Origin: Onchocerca volvulus
Taxonomy: Eukaryota > Nematoda > Chromadorea > Rhabditida > Onchocercidae
DNA length: 64,000 nucleotides
Assembly (NCBI GenBank): GCA_000499405.2
Contig: HG738138.1
Span: forward strand, 23,403,097-23,467,096
Direction: 5' to 3'
The position numbers and the translations under genes are program-made. The notes beneath the pieces were generated by a model, which was not told the origin of the DNA, did no database searches, and saw only the letters and a list, made by a program, of their open reading frames with translations. Below, piece by piece: positions 36,501 to 48,194 of this stretch (the stretch's first letter is position 1; each line of letters opens with the position of its first letter).

Positions 36501-39500
36501 TGCAATTTCCATCCTTCCTTTTACATTTAATCATCTGAATAGAATGGAACAGATTGCTTGCAGCTTGCATAATTGCGAGAATTGTCTGGAAATGCAACAA
36601 ACGATTTAAAAAGTTGCAGAAATAATTCATGATTGTCTGATTTAAAAAAACGATAAATGTTATGCAAATTTGATTTTTCAAATTTTTATAAATTTGAAAA
36701 GTTAAATTTGCATAACATTTATCTTTTCACTACAAAATTTTGGACATTTGTCTTCGCTATTCAAGCTGAACGATAATCGATAATGAGAATAATTGGCTTT
36801 TTTTTTCTCTCTCTCTCTCTCCCTCTTTTTAGAATATTTAAATGGACAAAAAGATTACTTGGGAGATAAGCAGTTGTCAAGAAAAGGAGATTTAAGATGG
36901 ATTTTTTCATTAAATTATTCTCAAGTTCTATGGAAAGTTTATGAAAAAAACTTTTTAAATTTTTGAACTTCTTTTAGTAAAAATGTCTTATTGCAAGAAA
37001 TTCAAAAATTTTCATGGAAAGGATTTTTTAAAAAATTTTTTTTTTAAATCTAGAATTTAATGGTAAAATATTCCCATATTTATACAACAAGATGTTTATC
37101 CTTCTGCATAAAAGATGTTGAAAATTTTAAGAAAAATTAGCATAAAATTAATGCCGAGATTAAATGTCCTGGAAAGAAGATGCTATGCATTTATTTAAAA
37201 TTTGATGAAATAAAGTCTGTCCTTTATTCAACGGATTTTTATCTATTAATATTTATTAATAAGTTGAATTTTATGCAGAAAATACTTCGAGTTTTGTTCG
37301 ACATTTAAAATTTCTCCATCTTTTAATAATTTTTAAATATTTGAAACTTTTTTTTTTTGAATTATTAGCGAGGAAAAATGTGAAACATTTGTAGTGTGAA
37401 CTTTTCAGCTTAAATTTCTCATTACAACATTTGTAATTCGATTTGATCCAATTTGAGAGATCTGTTTACTCAACTGGACATTCCATGTGGATATCACTCT
37501 CGACGACTCCCGAATGTCGATATTTTCATTATTGGATTATTTCAAATTATATTACAATAGCTTTTTTTTCCGTTCTTTTAGACTTTGAAATGATAAGCTA
37601 GTATCGAAAGATTCGATGTAAACAACTTTAATCAATTAGAATTGGATCAAAAAGCTGCGAAAAATGCTGAACTTGCCAAGTTTACTTGATTACACTTAAT
37701 TTTAAACATTAAATGTTATGTTAACGTAGAAATATGAAGTAATGTAAAGTTTGAGATTTTGGGGGAAAAAACTTCCAAGTAAAACTTTAAGCATCGAATA
37801 TTTTCGAATTACTCGCTGTCTTTTCATTTCTCTCGCAAATTTTTACTCCTTTTTAGAAATACAAATTTTCTCTATAATTTTTTCCAAAATTTGTCGTTTT
37901 TTGCCAAAACAAATTTTATTCGCAAATAAACAAACGAACATTTCTTCAATAGTAATCTTACTGATAACTGAATCGATCATCTATAACGATTTCTCGTTTA
38001 ACATCATATGGCATATCTGAATATTATCACAGTTCTGTCAAATCAACATCATGAACTGTATCGCATAAGTGATAGCGCATGAATGTTAGATAATTACGAT
38101 TTCTTCAAAAAAATTTGTCACGAAAGTGGAAATCCCAAGAATTATTTATTTGATGTAAAGAATTCTTAAAATATATCTTTCTCATTTTAAAAAATGGAAT
38201 GATTTATCATTCAGAATTCAAATACTGGCTTAAAAACTTCGATTTGTTATTTCAAAAGTTCCACCGCTTTTATTGCTAAATTTCAAGTACAAATTTGAAA
38301 TGAATTTCCAAAAAAAATTTACAAGTCAACATTTGACTAATCTTAATTCTATTTATCAATGTTTGTTACTGTCTTTTCCAGATATTATTTTTTCCATTTG
38401 GAATAATGAAAATTATATCATTTCATCAATATGCACAAAAAAACAAAAAATTCCGAAACGACTGCGAGAACTCGGAAGCTAGACCGGGAATTCCCGATAA
38501 ATAAATCGATTTTCTCTCCATTTCTTTTTCTCACATAACCAGCATATCCACCATTTGTTAGTTGTAAATGACTGTGCATATTATTGCAACCATTAAAGTG
38601 CATAAAATTGTTCCACTTATGAAGTTTTGTTGTTTTTCGATTTAAAATTCAATTCCAAAATTTTCAGTTTCGATAGTCGCTTCCTGAATTGGAAAAATTG
38701 TTCCGACTTATGCGTGATATTGAAAATGAATGATCGTCTCGGAGGTAAAAAATTTCAAAAGTCGAATAAATTCAATTGCTTTAGAAAAAAGCAATTGAAA
38801 ATGAATTTGATCATTATAGATTTGTTGATATGCCTTAAAATATGAAATGAATCAACAATTTAATTAACTTATAAACTACGAAACTTTAAATTGCATAAAT
38901 CAATGAATATTTATAGAATCGAAATTTCTAAAAGACGAATTTTTGAACAATAAATTGAGTATATTTTACGCGTATAGAAGGATTCCCATAGGATTTAGCA
39001 GTTCAGTGATACTGATGGAAGGCAATCTTAGAAGAGTTTTCCGAATATTTCCCAAAAAAAAAGAAGAAAAATCGGAATTGATGGAGCAGTCAATCAAACT
39101 CAAATGGTTGGATAAAATCGAACCATTGAAAAAGGGCCAAATTTTCATGATTTTTTAATGTGAAAATACATAAAGCGTGCAATATTATTTCGAACAAACT
39201 ATAAAGAAATAAATCTCAAAAAGAAATTTATCAAAAAAAGTATTTGAAATCAAAGTATATTGGATGAATTGTTTCCATTATCAGAATTATCAGGAATAGA
39301 TCGTTTAATGTATCGCCACTATCATGTATCGATTGTTTAAAAGGGTTTTCCTGATTAAGATATTTCATTTCATTCATCTGATGATTGAGTAGTTCAAGTC
39401 AAATGATAATTAAAGGTTATCAGTGATAAATTTAACGAAAGATTTGAGAATAAACTGTTGTCTAATCATGCTGACCAATTTGAGAAAATAGTGAAAGTAA

Positions 39501-40265
39501 CAAATTTACGAATACTTTTCTCAAAGAAAAATTTGCGATAATTTTATTGGTTTAAGCAAGTATAAATAATCTAATAAGTTAGATAATAATTGTAAATTAA
39601 GATTGCAATAAAGTAACCTAAAATATAACTTGAAAAATGATATTTTAAATTCGAAAATAAGTTCAATAAACTTAAATAATGATATTTTAAGTAAAATGTA
39701 GTTCAATTTCAGGACGTCGCCGTGAAGGTTATTTACGCGGTTGTATGTCCGATATAATACATTACAATCAAACATTGATTGCATTCGGTAGCACGAATGC
39801 ATGCTTTTTCGTCAAACTGCGTGATTTATTCATATCGACTGAAAAGTTTGTTTTTTTTTTTGAATAAATTATAATTTCAATTTTCAAATTTCAATTATTC
39901 CCAGTTATTCTTTTAATCTTTAGAAATTGGTTATACAAAGTAGAGATCACTGATAGCTAATCAATCAACTCTTTCTGGATTATCATTTTTAATCAAATAA
40001 ATTGATCACCATCAACAACTATGCTTTTTTTTGACATACATTTGGTAGATTTATCAATAATATTTTGATTACTATATCACAATATTACTACAATCATTGT
40101 TTTGATCATATTTTTTTAATAATTCAATCGTTCAGGTACTTGTTCGAAAGTTCCGATCAGGTGCAGTTATGTGCATGCCATAAAGATCTTTGCAACACAG
40201 CACCTTCTAAAATTCCCATTTATCCTTTGATATTTCTGATCTATTTTTTAATCAGATTTTCATGA
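24586..40265 (+). CDS. ODR-2/HOT-family Ly6-type GPI-anchored protein
   Basis: Five exons chain in phase: 24586-24697, 32651-32765, 38668-38744, 39713-39845, 40136-40265 (567 nt, 188 residues). A short hydrophobic N-terminus (MKFALLFFSFLQQ) looks like a signal peptide. The ectodomain has ten cysteines (43, 46, 72, 87, 91, 112, 132, 158, 160, 165), the last in CACHKDLCN, the Ly6/three-finger ending. LCYSCMSPYLE, ISHLYRRPMSFTSKC, CSDLCVILKMNDRLGG and REGYLRGCMSDIIHYNQT follow the pattern I associate with nematode ODR-2 and its HOT paralogues. NQT at 120-122 is a possible glycosylation site. The tail (IPIYPLIFLIYFLIRFS) is hydrophobic, as expected of a GPI-attachment signal. C. elegans ODR-2 acts in olfactory neurons. 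An in-frame TGA 18 nt upstream supports the start. Introns 1 (7,953 nt) and 2 (5,902 nt) are huge; alternative first exons are possible, as in C. elegans odr-2. Which paralogue this is cannot be decided here. Confidence 0.87.
25081..25200 (+). repeat. Imperfect tandem repeat, two to three copies
   Basis: Copies begin at 25,081 (AGTTTAACGATAAGTGTGCT), 25,125 (AGATAATTTAATGGTAAGTA) and 25,181 (AGATAATTTAATGATAA). Spacing is 44 and 56 nt, and the copies are diverged. The array lies in the first intron of the ODR-2-like gene and has no coding potential. Confidence 0.55.
28434..28746 (+). CDS. Unassigned open exon-like frame inside ODR-2-like intron 1
   Basis: A frame open from 28,408 runs to a TGA at 28,744-28,746. 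TATATCAACAG ends at 28,433 and could be an acceptor, giving an exon of about 103 codons; the first ATG is at 28,474 and would give 90 residues. The product is more balanced than random AT-rich translation. It starts ISFRRNDRSS, is hydrophobic and aromatic in the middle (LLRQLFQFIWEIFHLHF) and has an acidic/polar C-terminus (SFDTENFNEF, DQFSNDPMKL). I recognise no family. It could be the last exon of a nested gene, a single-exon trans-spliced gene, or chance: with this base composition about one frame of this length is expected per window. No AATAAA follows closely. Confidence 0.25.
29191..29274 (-). CDS. Possible terminal exon fragment on the minus strand
   Basis: Read on the minus strand, an open frame of 27 codons ends RLSGLSLGDFNELTQEDMQE followed by KRRRR and TGA at 29,193-29,191. 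TTCTGAG lies just upstream as a weak acceptor (exon from 29,273), and AATAAA lies 24 nt past the stop (29,167-29,162). The sequence is charged and non-repetitive, unlike its surroundings. I could not find an upstream partner exon, so it may be chance or a relic. No function is assigned. Confidence 0.15.
   Translation of the reverse strand, partial: VRLSGLSLGDFNELTQEDMQERKRRRR
34367..34421 (+). repeat. Direct duplication, 29-bp period
   Basis: TTTGGTGATCAGATGGTC occurs at 34,367 and again at 34,396, each followed by a near-identical stretch (GGATGAA, AAATGAA). It is a short tandem duplication in intron 2 of the ODR-2-like gene. Confidence 0.85.
36120..36304 (+). repeat. Tandem duplication of a ~92-bp unit
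   Basis: Unit 1 (36,120-36,211) and unit 2 (36,212-36,304) both begin TTATTAAATGAAATCT, share TTTCAGACATTT and a TATCCAGA or CATCCAGA block, and end in AAATTG(A/G)TTTTTGA. The copies are diverged by point changes and small indels. They lie in intron 2 of the ODR-2-like gene. A related short patch of AATTATC repeats precedes them at about 36,045-36,107. Confidence 0.8.
36652..36723. repeat. 72-bp palindrome with a perfect 20-bp outer stem
   Basis: GATAAATGTTATGCAAATTT at 36,652-36,671 is perfectly complementary to the last 20 bases, 36,704-36,723. Inside lies a second, imperfect stem (TTTTTCAAATTT against AAATTTGAAAAG) around a loop of about 4 nt. Each arm carries ATGCAAAT, the octamer bound by POU-domain factors. 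It lies in intron 2 of the ODR-2-like gene. It could be a small MITE-like element, a hairpin RNA precursor or a double factor-binding site. No flanking target-site duplication is obvious. Confidence 0.85.
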
Positions 40266-41454
40266 TTTTTGCTCAAATTCAAATTTTTGTCTATTTCAGA
40301 AAAAAAAGACAAGTAATTACAACTGAATGTGTTAAAAAAAAAAATTATTGAAGTAAATTCATGTTGAATAATTGTCTTTGAACTTGTTCGATGTTGGAAT
40401 TTATTAAATTTTGCATGAATTTTATTCTTTTTTCCAATTTGTATTTGGTTTTATGCTAATTTTCTGTTTTAATTATGTGTCAATGATTGATTGATGAATA
40501 ATTTTGTAATATTTGTTGATTTCATGTCGTTATATTGAATGAAGAAGGACGCTACAGAGAAAGTTAACCACTGAGAAGATTTAGGAAATTCAACAAAAAA
40601 AAAAATTAAACCTTTGCAGAAATTAAGTTTTATTAAAAGTTGCGGCCAAAAGACTAAGTTTTTAGATTAAATTTATGATTCATACTTGAATTTATAATAT
40701 TAAAAAAAACTAGAACAAAACTTTTATCAGCTGTCAACTGATTATCTTACTTGGTTCATTATTGACTGTTCCATTTATTGAATTTTGAAATACTATTCGA
40801 TGAAAGTAATAATTTCTCAATTAATCAAAAAATCATTTTTTATATATTTGGGAATTTACGTGCAATAATATTACTCTGATTTTCCTTTTTGAATTCTTAC
40901 CAAAAATTTCCAAAATTGTGAAAAACACACTGAAAAATATAAGCTATTTAAGTACTGAATTTTTAGAAATAATGCATATCTTACAATATACGTAAACCAA
41001 ATAATTCAAATGCAATTACAAGAAACGTTGAAAGTTTGAAAAATATCAATTGATGAAAAAAAATTAATCGATATTGCTATCTTTCAAGGTTCTTCAGCTC
41101 AAGTACACATATATGTATATAGACCAACTTATAATATTTATTAATTAGGAATGGAATTTAAGTATAAATTATTATTTTCCAGAAAAATTCCTGCTAAACA
41201 TTTTTAGAATTTAATAATTTTCATATCAAAATATTAGCAATGTATTTTTCCTGACTGAATAAAATGAATCGAAATATCTATTTGTCAAATAATGATTTGA
41301 GACAGAAATTGATTCAAACATTATGAATTTTCAAAGATTTTGAAAATGATTGATGCTTCAATCGATTAAAATTCTTACGAGCAATAAGAATTTCCCGACA
41401 GTTTTTCTTACAAAACAATAATCATAAAGACTGATCTTAGAGATTGATTAACGA
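40266..41454. other. Convergent 3' region between the ODR-2-like and SIX genes
   Basis: No gene is visible. The two neighbours converge here, so it holds both 3' UTRs. I see no canonical AATAAA close behind the ODR-2-like stop. For the SIX gene the nearest minus-strand AATAAA is at 41,142-41,137. Confidence 0.55.
41137..41142 (-). terminator. Candidate polyadenylation signal of the SIX gene
   Basis: TTTATT on the plus strand, AATAAA on the minus strand, 313 nt past the TGA of the SIX1/2 gene. It is the nearest canonical hexamer I noticed downstream; a closer variant signal may be used instead. Confidence 0.35.
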
Positions 41455-41692
41455 TCATAAAGATTGATAACTCGTCATGTATAGCATATCAGCACTCGGA
41501 ATATACTGCATCGATTGATGTGTATTGTAGGCAAAATTAAATCCTGGTGTAGCTGCTGCTGCTAATTGATTACTGTAGGCTGTGGCAAGACTGTTCGTCT
41601 CCTGAACTGCTGATGACATCGACATCGACGGATTCAGAAGCATCTGAGAGCACTGCTGACGTTGATGATGTTGTTGTCGATGTTGCTGTTGG

Positions 41693-41745
<53 letters not shown>

Positions 41746-44700
41746 TTGTTGATGTTTGACATCGCATAAGCCATCATCACTGGATAGATCTGAATCTTCC
41801 TTCCGTTCGCCTGATATGATGCTAAAATTTGATTAGCATAAATTTTGCAAAGTTTTTTTCAAATTTTATTTAAAATAACAATTTAGATAAATTATGCAAC
41901 TCCTGTTTTGCTAATAAAAAGTAAAAAAGTAAAAGTAATGATTGATTTCTTAATATGCTATTGTTAATTCTTTTTAAAGTTTAACAGAATTTGAGATATA
42001 ACAAAATCGCCCTTTATAAGGTTGATATTTCCTTTTTATATTATTTAATTTAACCTATTTTCTGTTACATAAATATATTTTGAACAATATTCTAAATTTA
42101 TTCAGTTTTAATTCAACAAAAATAAGTAAAAATTGCAAATTTGATAGAAATGAAATAATTAGATTGCTCATATTTGGTGATATTTGTAATGTTAAATATA
42201 ACTAGTATTAGTAAAAGAATTACTTTGAAAATCAATTAATTAAAATTAATAGGAAGTGGTATATCACTCACAACTTGCAATGTAATTTCAAAGTTTTATT
42301 GGATTTCAAAACTGTTTGATTGGATCAAATATAACAATCATGCATTTTTATCATGTTTGTTATCGGCTAAGGATTATAATTACGGGATAAATGTTAATAA
42401 ATTTATCATTTGCTATCAATACAATTGAGCAAATTGATAACTAGTTCCAATAATGTTGATATAAATAGAATAATCGGTATAAGAATAATATAATTTATAT
42501 ACCAATGATAATATTTGGTAAAATATTGGCAAATTAAAATGATTATATTTACAACGTTGGTAAGAATACATATCTATGCGGTAATTTAGATTTAATTATT
42601 CAAATTTTAAAGCAAAATTTCACTAGTTATATAAATTTTGATTCTATTGATGGAATTTTCTGCAGTGTTTAGTTTATTTTCTTCATTTATGTGGAATTTC
42701 TAATTCATCAAGCTAAAAATCGTTTACTTCAAGCCATGATAATTGTAAGATAATTATTATTTAATGGCTGAATTTGGTTGACATTTGTTGTTCACATCAT
42801 TGAAGTTGAGTGACGAAGTATAGTGAAAATTACTATTTCTCTAATGTTAATTATTCAGAATTGAAATTATGAAAATTAAAATTTCCGAGTGAACATTAAA
42901 TATTTAAAAATTTTTTAAATTACAACTATATTTCTGATTTATACAAATACTACATTACTTCTATGATGTTGACATAATCATACGATAAAACCACTTCCGA
43001 ACATGTCATAGTCTTTTTTTTCAAAGTAAATCAACTGATATTTCAAGTATTGTTTCGCAATTAATCACTAATTTAGATTAAGAAAGTTAAAATACAATTA
43101 ATCACTATTAGTACAAGTATTTTTGTACAATTAACTACGGTAATTGTCATCAAAATGAATTTCAATCTTCTTCAATCAGAAATATCAGAAAAATCGAAAT
43201 ATTTTTCTGGAATATAAATATGACGATTCAAATCAAAAATCTTTGTATGTGCAAAATGAACTAATAGTTTTGCTATTTTTCAAATAATTATCTCTGATTA
43301 GCTTATCTCTATTTTATTATCTATTGAATTTTTGTTTTCATTTTTTCCATTAGATCGATGGTAAATTCTAGAAAGCTATGAAATGAGAAACAATTTTTGA
43401 TATGAAAAGAAAAAGAAAAAAGCGTTGAATGTTTGCTTCTCACATCATTGTTACATCAAAATTGGTAATGTCCATACAATTGTCCACACAAAATTCATTG
43501 TTGTAACAAAGCTCTGAACTGAGGAAAGTTCCTTCTTTGTCCATTCTTTCCTCATTTCTCATCAATTCTGTGAGTAATAAGTACAAGAACACCTAAGTTT
43601 GAAGTAAAGCCCTCAGAGAGACATGTGCAAATATTAGTGTGAGTGGTGCTGTTCTCGTCTATCCTGTCCTGTCAAGTGGTACCGGAATTACAGGTCACAC
43701 ATATCCATCCATCCACAACTGCTAAACCTCGTTTACACAAAATAAACAATCGTTAGATAAAGAGCAAATGATGATGAATTGGAATTGATCAAATCTACCG
43801 TAGTCATTGAAGAGAGAAAAAGTACGAGACAAAGAGAGACAAAGAAGAGAGGGAGAGAGAGAGAAAGAGAGAAATATATAATTGTAATGAATAGTAATTT
43901 TATAAATTTTATCAATTTTTCCACTTATTTTTTATCACATATAATTGAAAGTATAAGAGATAATGCATAATAAAGTAATTAATTAATGAAGTTAATTTGT
44001 ATGAGAAAAATTGGATTATTTGACTCATTGTTATTCATTGTTTTGAAAAATTTTCCAAGTATTGAATAAATAAAATGAACTCGTTAATATAATTACTATC
44101 TTTAATTAATCGGTATACTAAAGTTACAGTATACTAAAATTTTAATCTCTGATCCTAATGTAATCATTTGGAAATTAAAATTTCGTTAATTTAAATAATC
44201 ATTAATATAAAAAAAATTCCGTTATTTTACATTGTTTGCAAATTAAGTTTATATGCCTAGCAAACTTATTTTTCATCTAAAACATCAATTTTCGATTCTT
44301 TTTTTTTTTTTTTTTTTGTAAATTGAAGCGAAAAATTCAAGATTAAGTATTGAATTTTTTGAAATATCCGTCATGTTGTTGATTGTAATACATCTTTTGG
44401 ACATCAAGTTGATGTTGTAGTAATCAAAGGATGGGATAGCATTTAGTATCATTTATCAATGTAACGCCCTTATCTGTTTGTTACAATCATTGAGAAAAGG
44501 TTAAAGGAGACAAAGAGACGGATGATAATCACTGATATGCTGGAATCTGTGCGAGCAACTTGTCAACAACTGACACGCATTTGTCTTTATCATTCAAACT
44601 TGTCAAGCAACTTGTTCTCTGAGCAACGAAGCATTGTGATGAGAATGCTAATGGAAGAAATGATGCTAATGAGAATAACAATGATAGTAATGATAATAAT

Positions 44701-47700
44701 AATTTTTTGATTATAACTACTGACAAAATTAGTGACGATAGTAATAATAGAATAAGAGTAACAATGATAACGATGATAAGTTAGTTAAAGCAATATCAAT
44801 AAATTACATCTTGTGGCAAAATGCTAATGAAAATATTAATTAAAAAATAAATGGTTTAAATATGCTAATAAGACTGATAAAAAATAAATAATTTTTCTTT
44901 TAAAATCATGCGATCCAAACAAATTTTTTCTTGAATTTGTTAAGATTTTGAGTTGAACTATTTTAAGAACGTTTAAAAACGGTAAAAAATTTTTAAATTT
45001 AATTTAATTCAAAATTATATAATAAAATCATTTGAAGACAATTGGTGACATATAATATTGTGAAATCATTTCAAAAATATTAATATAAGTAATGTAAAAC
45101 CAATATGTGATCAAAGAATATGTTTTGTTTCATAGCTATCATTTCTTTCAAATAATTATGCCAAAAAAGTTTCAACAATATAATTTTCAAGCTTATCGTT
45201 CCTATTCCTTATTTTGTTTCTGAACACATCCTTTTCGATGATTTAATTCTACCTCACTTATCTTTGTTATCAGTGCTATTAGTGTTGGTGATAATAAGAA
45301 CTAGTTTAAAAGTCAAACGAAAAAATTAAAAATTCATTTCTATTTCACCGCAGTAAAAAACCCGTATTTTAGGACAAAAGTTCTGCATTTGGATAAAGGA
45401 AAAAATAAATGAAATTTTGAAGAAAATAAAGGCTTTCAGAAATCTAAGAAATTTTTTATTAAAAATTTTTTATTTGTTTTCCAAAAAATGTTCAAAAAAA
45501 AAAATTAGGGAAAGTTCAATTGAAAGACCAAAATTTATAAAATGAAAGAAATACCTGTATTTCACGGGAAATTTTTTCCGTTAGATTATATTTCAAAAAG
45601 ATCGTTTAGATTCGAGAATAATACTTAGAAAAGTGCGTAAATTAGCATTTAAATGAAACGCATTTGTAGTGAAAGTAATTTTTCGAAACATTCAACTTTC
45701 CAATTCTTTCTTTGGATTATTCACATGGAAAATGAAATTTTCTGCATAATCTTCTTACCTTCCTTTACTTTCAGCAGCGCGATCTCGTTGCCTTCTGTTC
45801 TTGAACCAGTTTGATACCTGTGTTACGGTAAGGTGTGTTTCCTCGGCTAATTCCTTTTTTTCCTTCGGTGATGGGTAAGGATTTTTGGCGTACCAGTTTT
45901 TCAATGTATATCTTGATTTCTCCTAAAAAATTTGAAGTTTTAATTGTAAAATTTAATAAACTTAATTTTAATTAAGTTTTAAATTAACAATCTAGAAGTG
46001 AAGCATCTACAACTCAAATTTGAATATTCGAAATGAATGGTCAGATTCCTTTGCTTGCTTCTAAAATATTTCATTTCTGTTATGAAATTTGTTTACTCAT
46101 TCGGATAACTCAGGTAATTCAAATCTTAGACGTAGTAATAGCTTGTAATACTCATAAAACAACATAATTGTAATTATTATATGCGTAAATTATTATAGCT
46201 TCAAAGCACCAAAGCTGTGAATCGAAATAAAAAATTAAAAAATTTTTCTGAAAAATTTAAAAAATACTTACTCTAAAGCAGTAACTTGTTTCTTCACCGT
46301 CCCAAATTGTTCGAGGTAACGGGAATTTCCTTCGTATCCGATATTTTCCAACAGCACCTAATTCTCTACCTCGTATTTTTTCAGCCTATGCAAAAAAGTT
46401 GTTGAATTATGGCTTCTACTTTTTACATTTCTATAACAACAAATCTTCGATTGCTTAATTTTTTTAGAATGTAGACACCTAAAAATAAAAAATTCAAATT
46501 TAAATTTAAAGTGGATAATTCATCATTTAAACAGAAAATAAAATTTAGAATAACAATTGAAATCGAAATTAAAATGGAATAATTATTACTTCACTATAAT
46601 GTGCTCTGAGCCATAAATCTTGCAATTCTGCATGATTTTCTGGTGAGAATTGATTAGTTTCAAGAATTCGATAAAGTTCTTTGAAATTTTGTCGATGGAA
46701 ACATATAAATGCTTGAGCTTTGAGAACACTTTCATTACGTCGCAAATCTTCGCGATTTGGAATTTTCCAAATGAATTCAGCCTTGAAATTAATAAAAATC
46801 ATTAAAGTGAATATATGTAATTGTCTTCATCATACCTAATTAGCAAAATAATGGCATCATTAACACATCATTCTAATATGTTACACGTTGATTAATGATC
46901 GATCACCAAAGAAATACCACATTTATCATGCTGAGTGACACAAGAAATGTGTCAATATATCAATCAAAAAGAATTGCGGTAAATCATAGTTCAATAATTT
47001 TTAAGATAATCAGTAAAGTTTTTTGAATTCTACAGATATATAGTAATCATTAATGCTGATATGAAACAGAAATAATTGGTAATAATAATAAGCAGTTGTA
47101 AAATGAGTAAAACAAAATTAATGAATTTTAAAAGTTCACTGGTTAAACAATCGCCAAGTTTCATAAAGATTAACTATCTCTTTATTCCTTGATTAAGCCC
47201 TGAGTAATTATACTTTTAAAGTTTCTCATTAAAGAGTGTCTCTAGGGATGAAATGATCAGATGATGATAATGAATTATCACTATGTTATTAAAAATCGAA
47301 TCATGATAATGAATTATTACTATAAAATTGAAAATAAAAAAAGGAAAAAAAAACTTAAACAAAAAAAGCATCAACCATACCAAACGATCGATGTCACCCG
47401 ATTGATGAAGAACCTCACAAACACAGGCGACCTGATCACTATCAAATGTACTCTCACTGAAATGAAATAAATGCAAACATTAAAAGTAATATTAAAATGG
47501 GCGGTCGGATTAATAGGTTTAGGTTACAATTTACTGAAATTAATATTCTCTATAAATATTGAAAATAGATATATCTTGCAATTCTAGATCGCCGCTTCGG
47601 TCGTAATGTAAATCGGATACTTTTTATTGGAAGAACGATTGGTAGAGGTATAAAATTTCGATTATTCTAGTGTATCAAATTGTCACGATGAGACACTGTA

Positions 47701-48020
47701 AATTTGTTTGAATTTTTGATTGTATAAATTGTAAGTAATATGGGAATCAGATGCTGTTACTGCCACTGTCAAGTAATCCGAATCTTCCATAGGAATCTAT
47801 TTGTGTATGTACTTATATGAGTATTTAAGTACCAAATTACGTGTAATAATGATGATGATGATGATGTGTGTATTTAGAAATGCCGATATGGATGATATCA
47901 GAGATACCATATTACATGTCAACAGTTAGAGGTGACATATTCCGTTTCAGTTTAAAATTTTGTTCGAAATTTTTCGAGAAAAACTCACGGTTGAATAGGT
48001 AATTGATATTGCTGTTCCAT
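41455..48020 (-). CDS. SIX1/2-class homeobox transcription factor (ceh-33/ceh-34 type)
   Basis: Six exons on the minus strand: 48020-47989, 47456-47381, 46781-46590, 46385-46272, 45922-45759, 41821-41455 (945 nt, 314 residues, all phases matching). The SIX domain begins at [20 protein letters not shown] and continues through [26 protein letters not shown] and [20 protein letters not shown]. The homeodomain (about 130-189) contains [38 protein letters not shown] and helix 3, [34 protein letters not shown] and [11 protein letters not shown] point to the SIX1/2 subclass, not SIX3/6 or SIX4/5. The C-terminus is acidic, then Gln/His-rich (about 216-250), and ends [10 protein letters not shown]. 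In C. elegans ceh-34 specifies pharyngeal neurons, and SIX proteins work with the EYA phosphatase. The last intron is 3.9 kb. A minus-strand TATATATAA lies about 170 nt before the ATG. Whether it matches ceh-33 or ceh-34 cannot be settled here. Confidence 0.95.
41653..41754 (-). repeat. CAA/CAG microsatellite coding a polyglutamine-histidine tract
   Basis: On the minus strand this is (CAA)n broken by CAT, CAC and CGA codons, reading as Gln runs with interspersed His. It lies in the last exon of the SIX gene and stays in frame. The dominance of CAA over CAG and the His interruptions make it a repeat of moderate purity. Its other frames give Thr- and Ser-rich shadow peptides that are not real genes. 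Confidence 0.9.
43826..43874 (+). repeat. GA-rich simple repeat
   Basis: A purine tract of GAGA, GACAAA and AAGAGAG units with only two pyrimidines in about 49 nt. It lies in the last intron of the SIX gene. Small open frames on both strands over this tract are repeat artefacts. GAGA-type tracts can be bound by regulatory factors, but nothing here shows that. Confidence 0.75.
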
Positions 48021-48185
48021 TATGACCTTTCTAATTAGAAATCGTAAACTTGAAATTCGCCAAATGATTATTTGGCTGCTGTTTCTAGTGAGAGAAATGA
48101 AATGAAATGAAAGTGATTAGTGTATAGTTTCGGAAAATTGATCTATTGGCGTCGAATTGTAAAATTAACAAATTGGATCCCGTAA

Positions 48186-48194
48186 TTATATATA
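48186..48194 (-). promoter_or_regulatory. TATA-like box upstream of the SIX gene
   Basis: TATATATAA on the minus strand, 166-174 nt upstream of the SIX ATG, in a less AT-rich neighbourhood (the flanks include GGATCCCG and TATCCCGGGGG). A start of transcription some 30 nt downstream would leave a 5' leader of about 130-140 nt. In AT-rich DNA such a match is weak evidence. Confidence 0.2.

Noticed and set aside
41570..41767. Thr/Ser-rich minus-strand frame of 65 codons
   Set aside because: It is the shifted reading of the CAA repeat in the SIX gene. The Gln/His frame is the one that continues the homeobox exon in phase.
41810..41821. Alternative acceptor TATCAG at 41,811 for the last SIX exon
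   Set aside because: It would put the exon in the wrong frame after the phase-2 donor at 45,759. TTTTAG at 41,822 keeps the frame.
44529..44726. Minus-strand frame with a signal-peptide-like start ([20 protein letters not shown]) and three cysteines
   Set aside because: The hydrophobic part comes from a TTA/TCA-type microsatellite (44,640-44,720). The rest is short, has no homology I recognise and lies in an intron.
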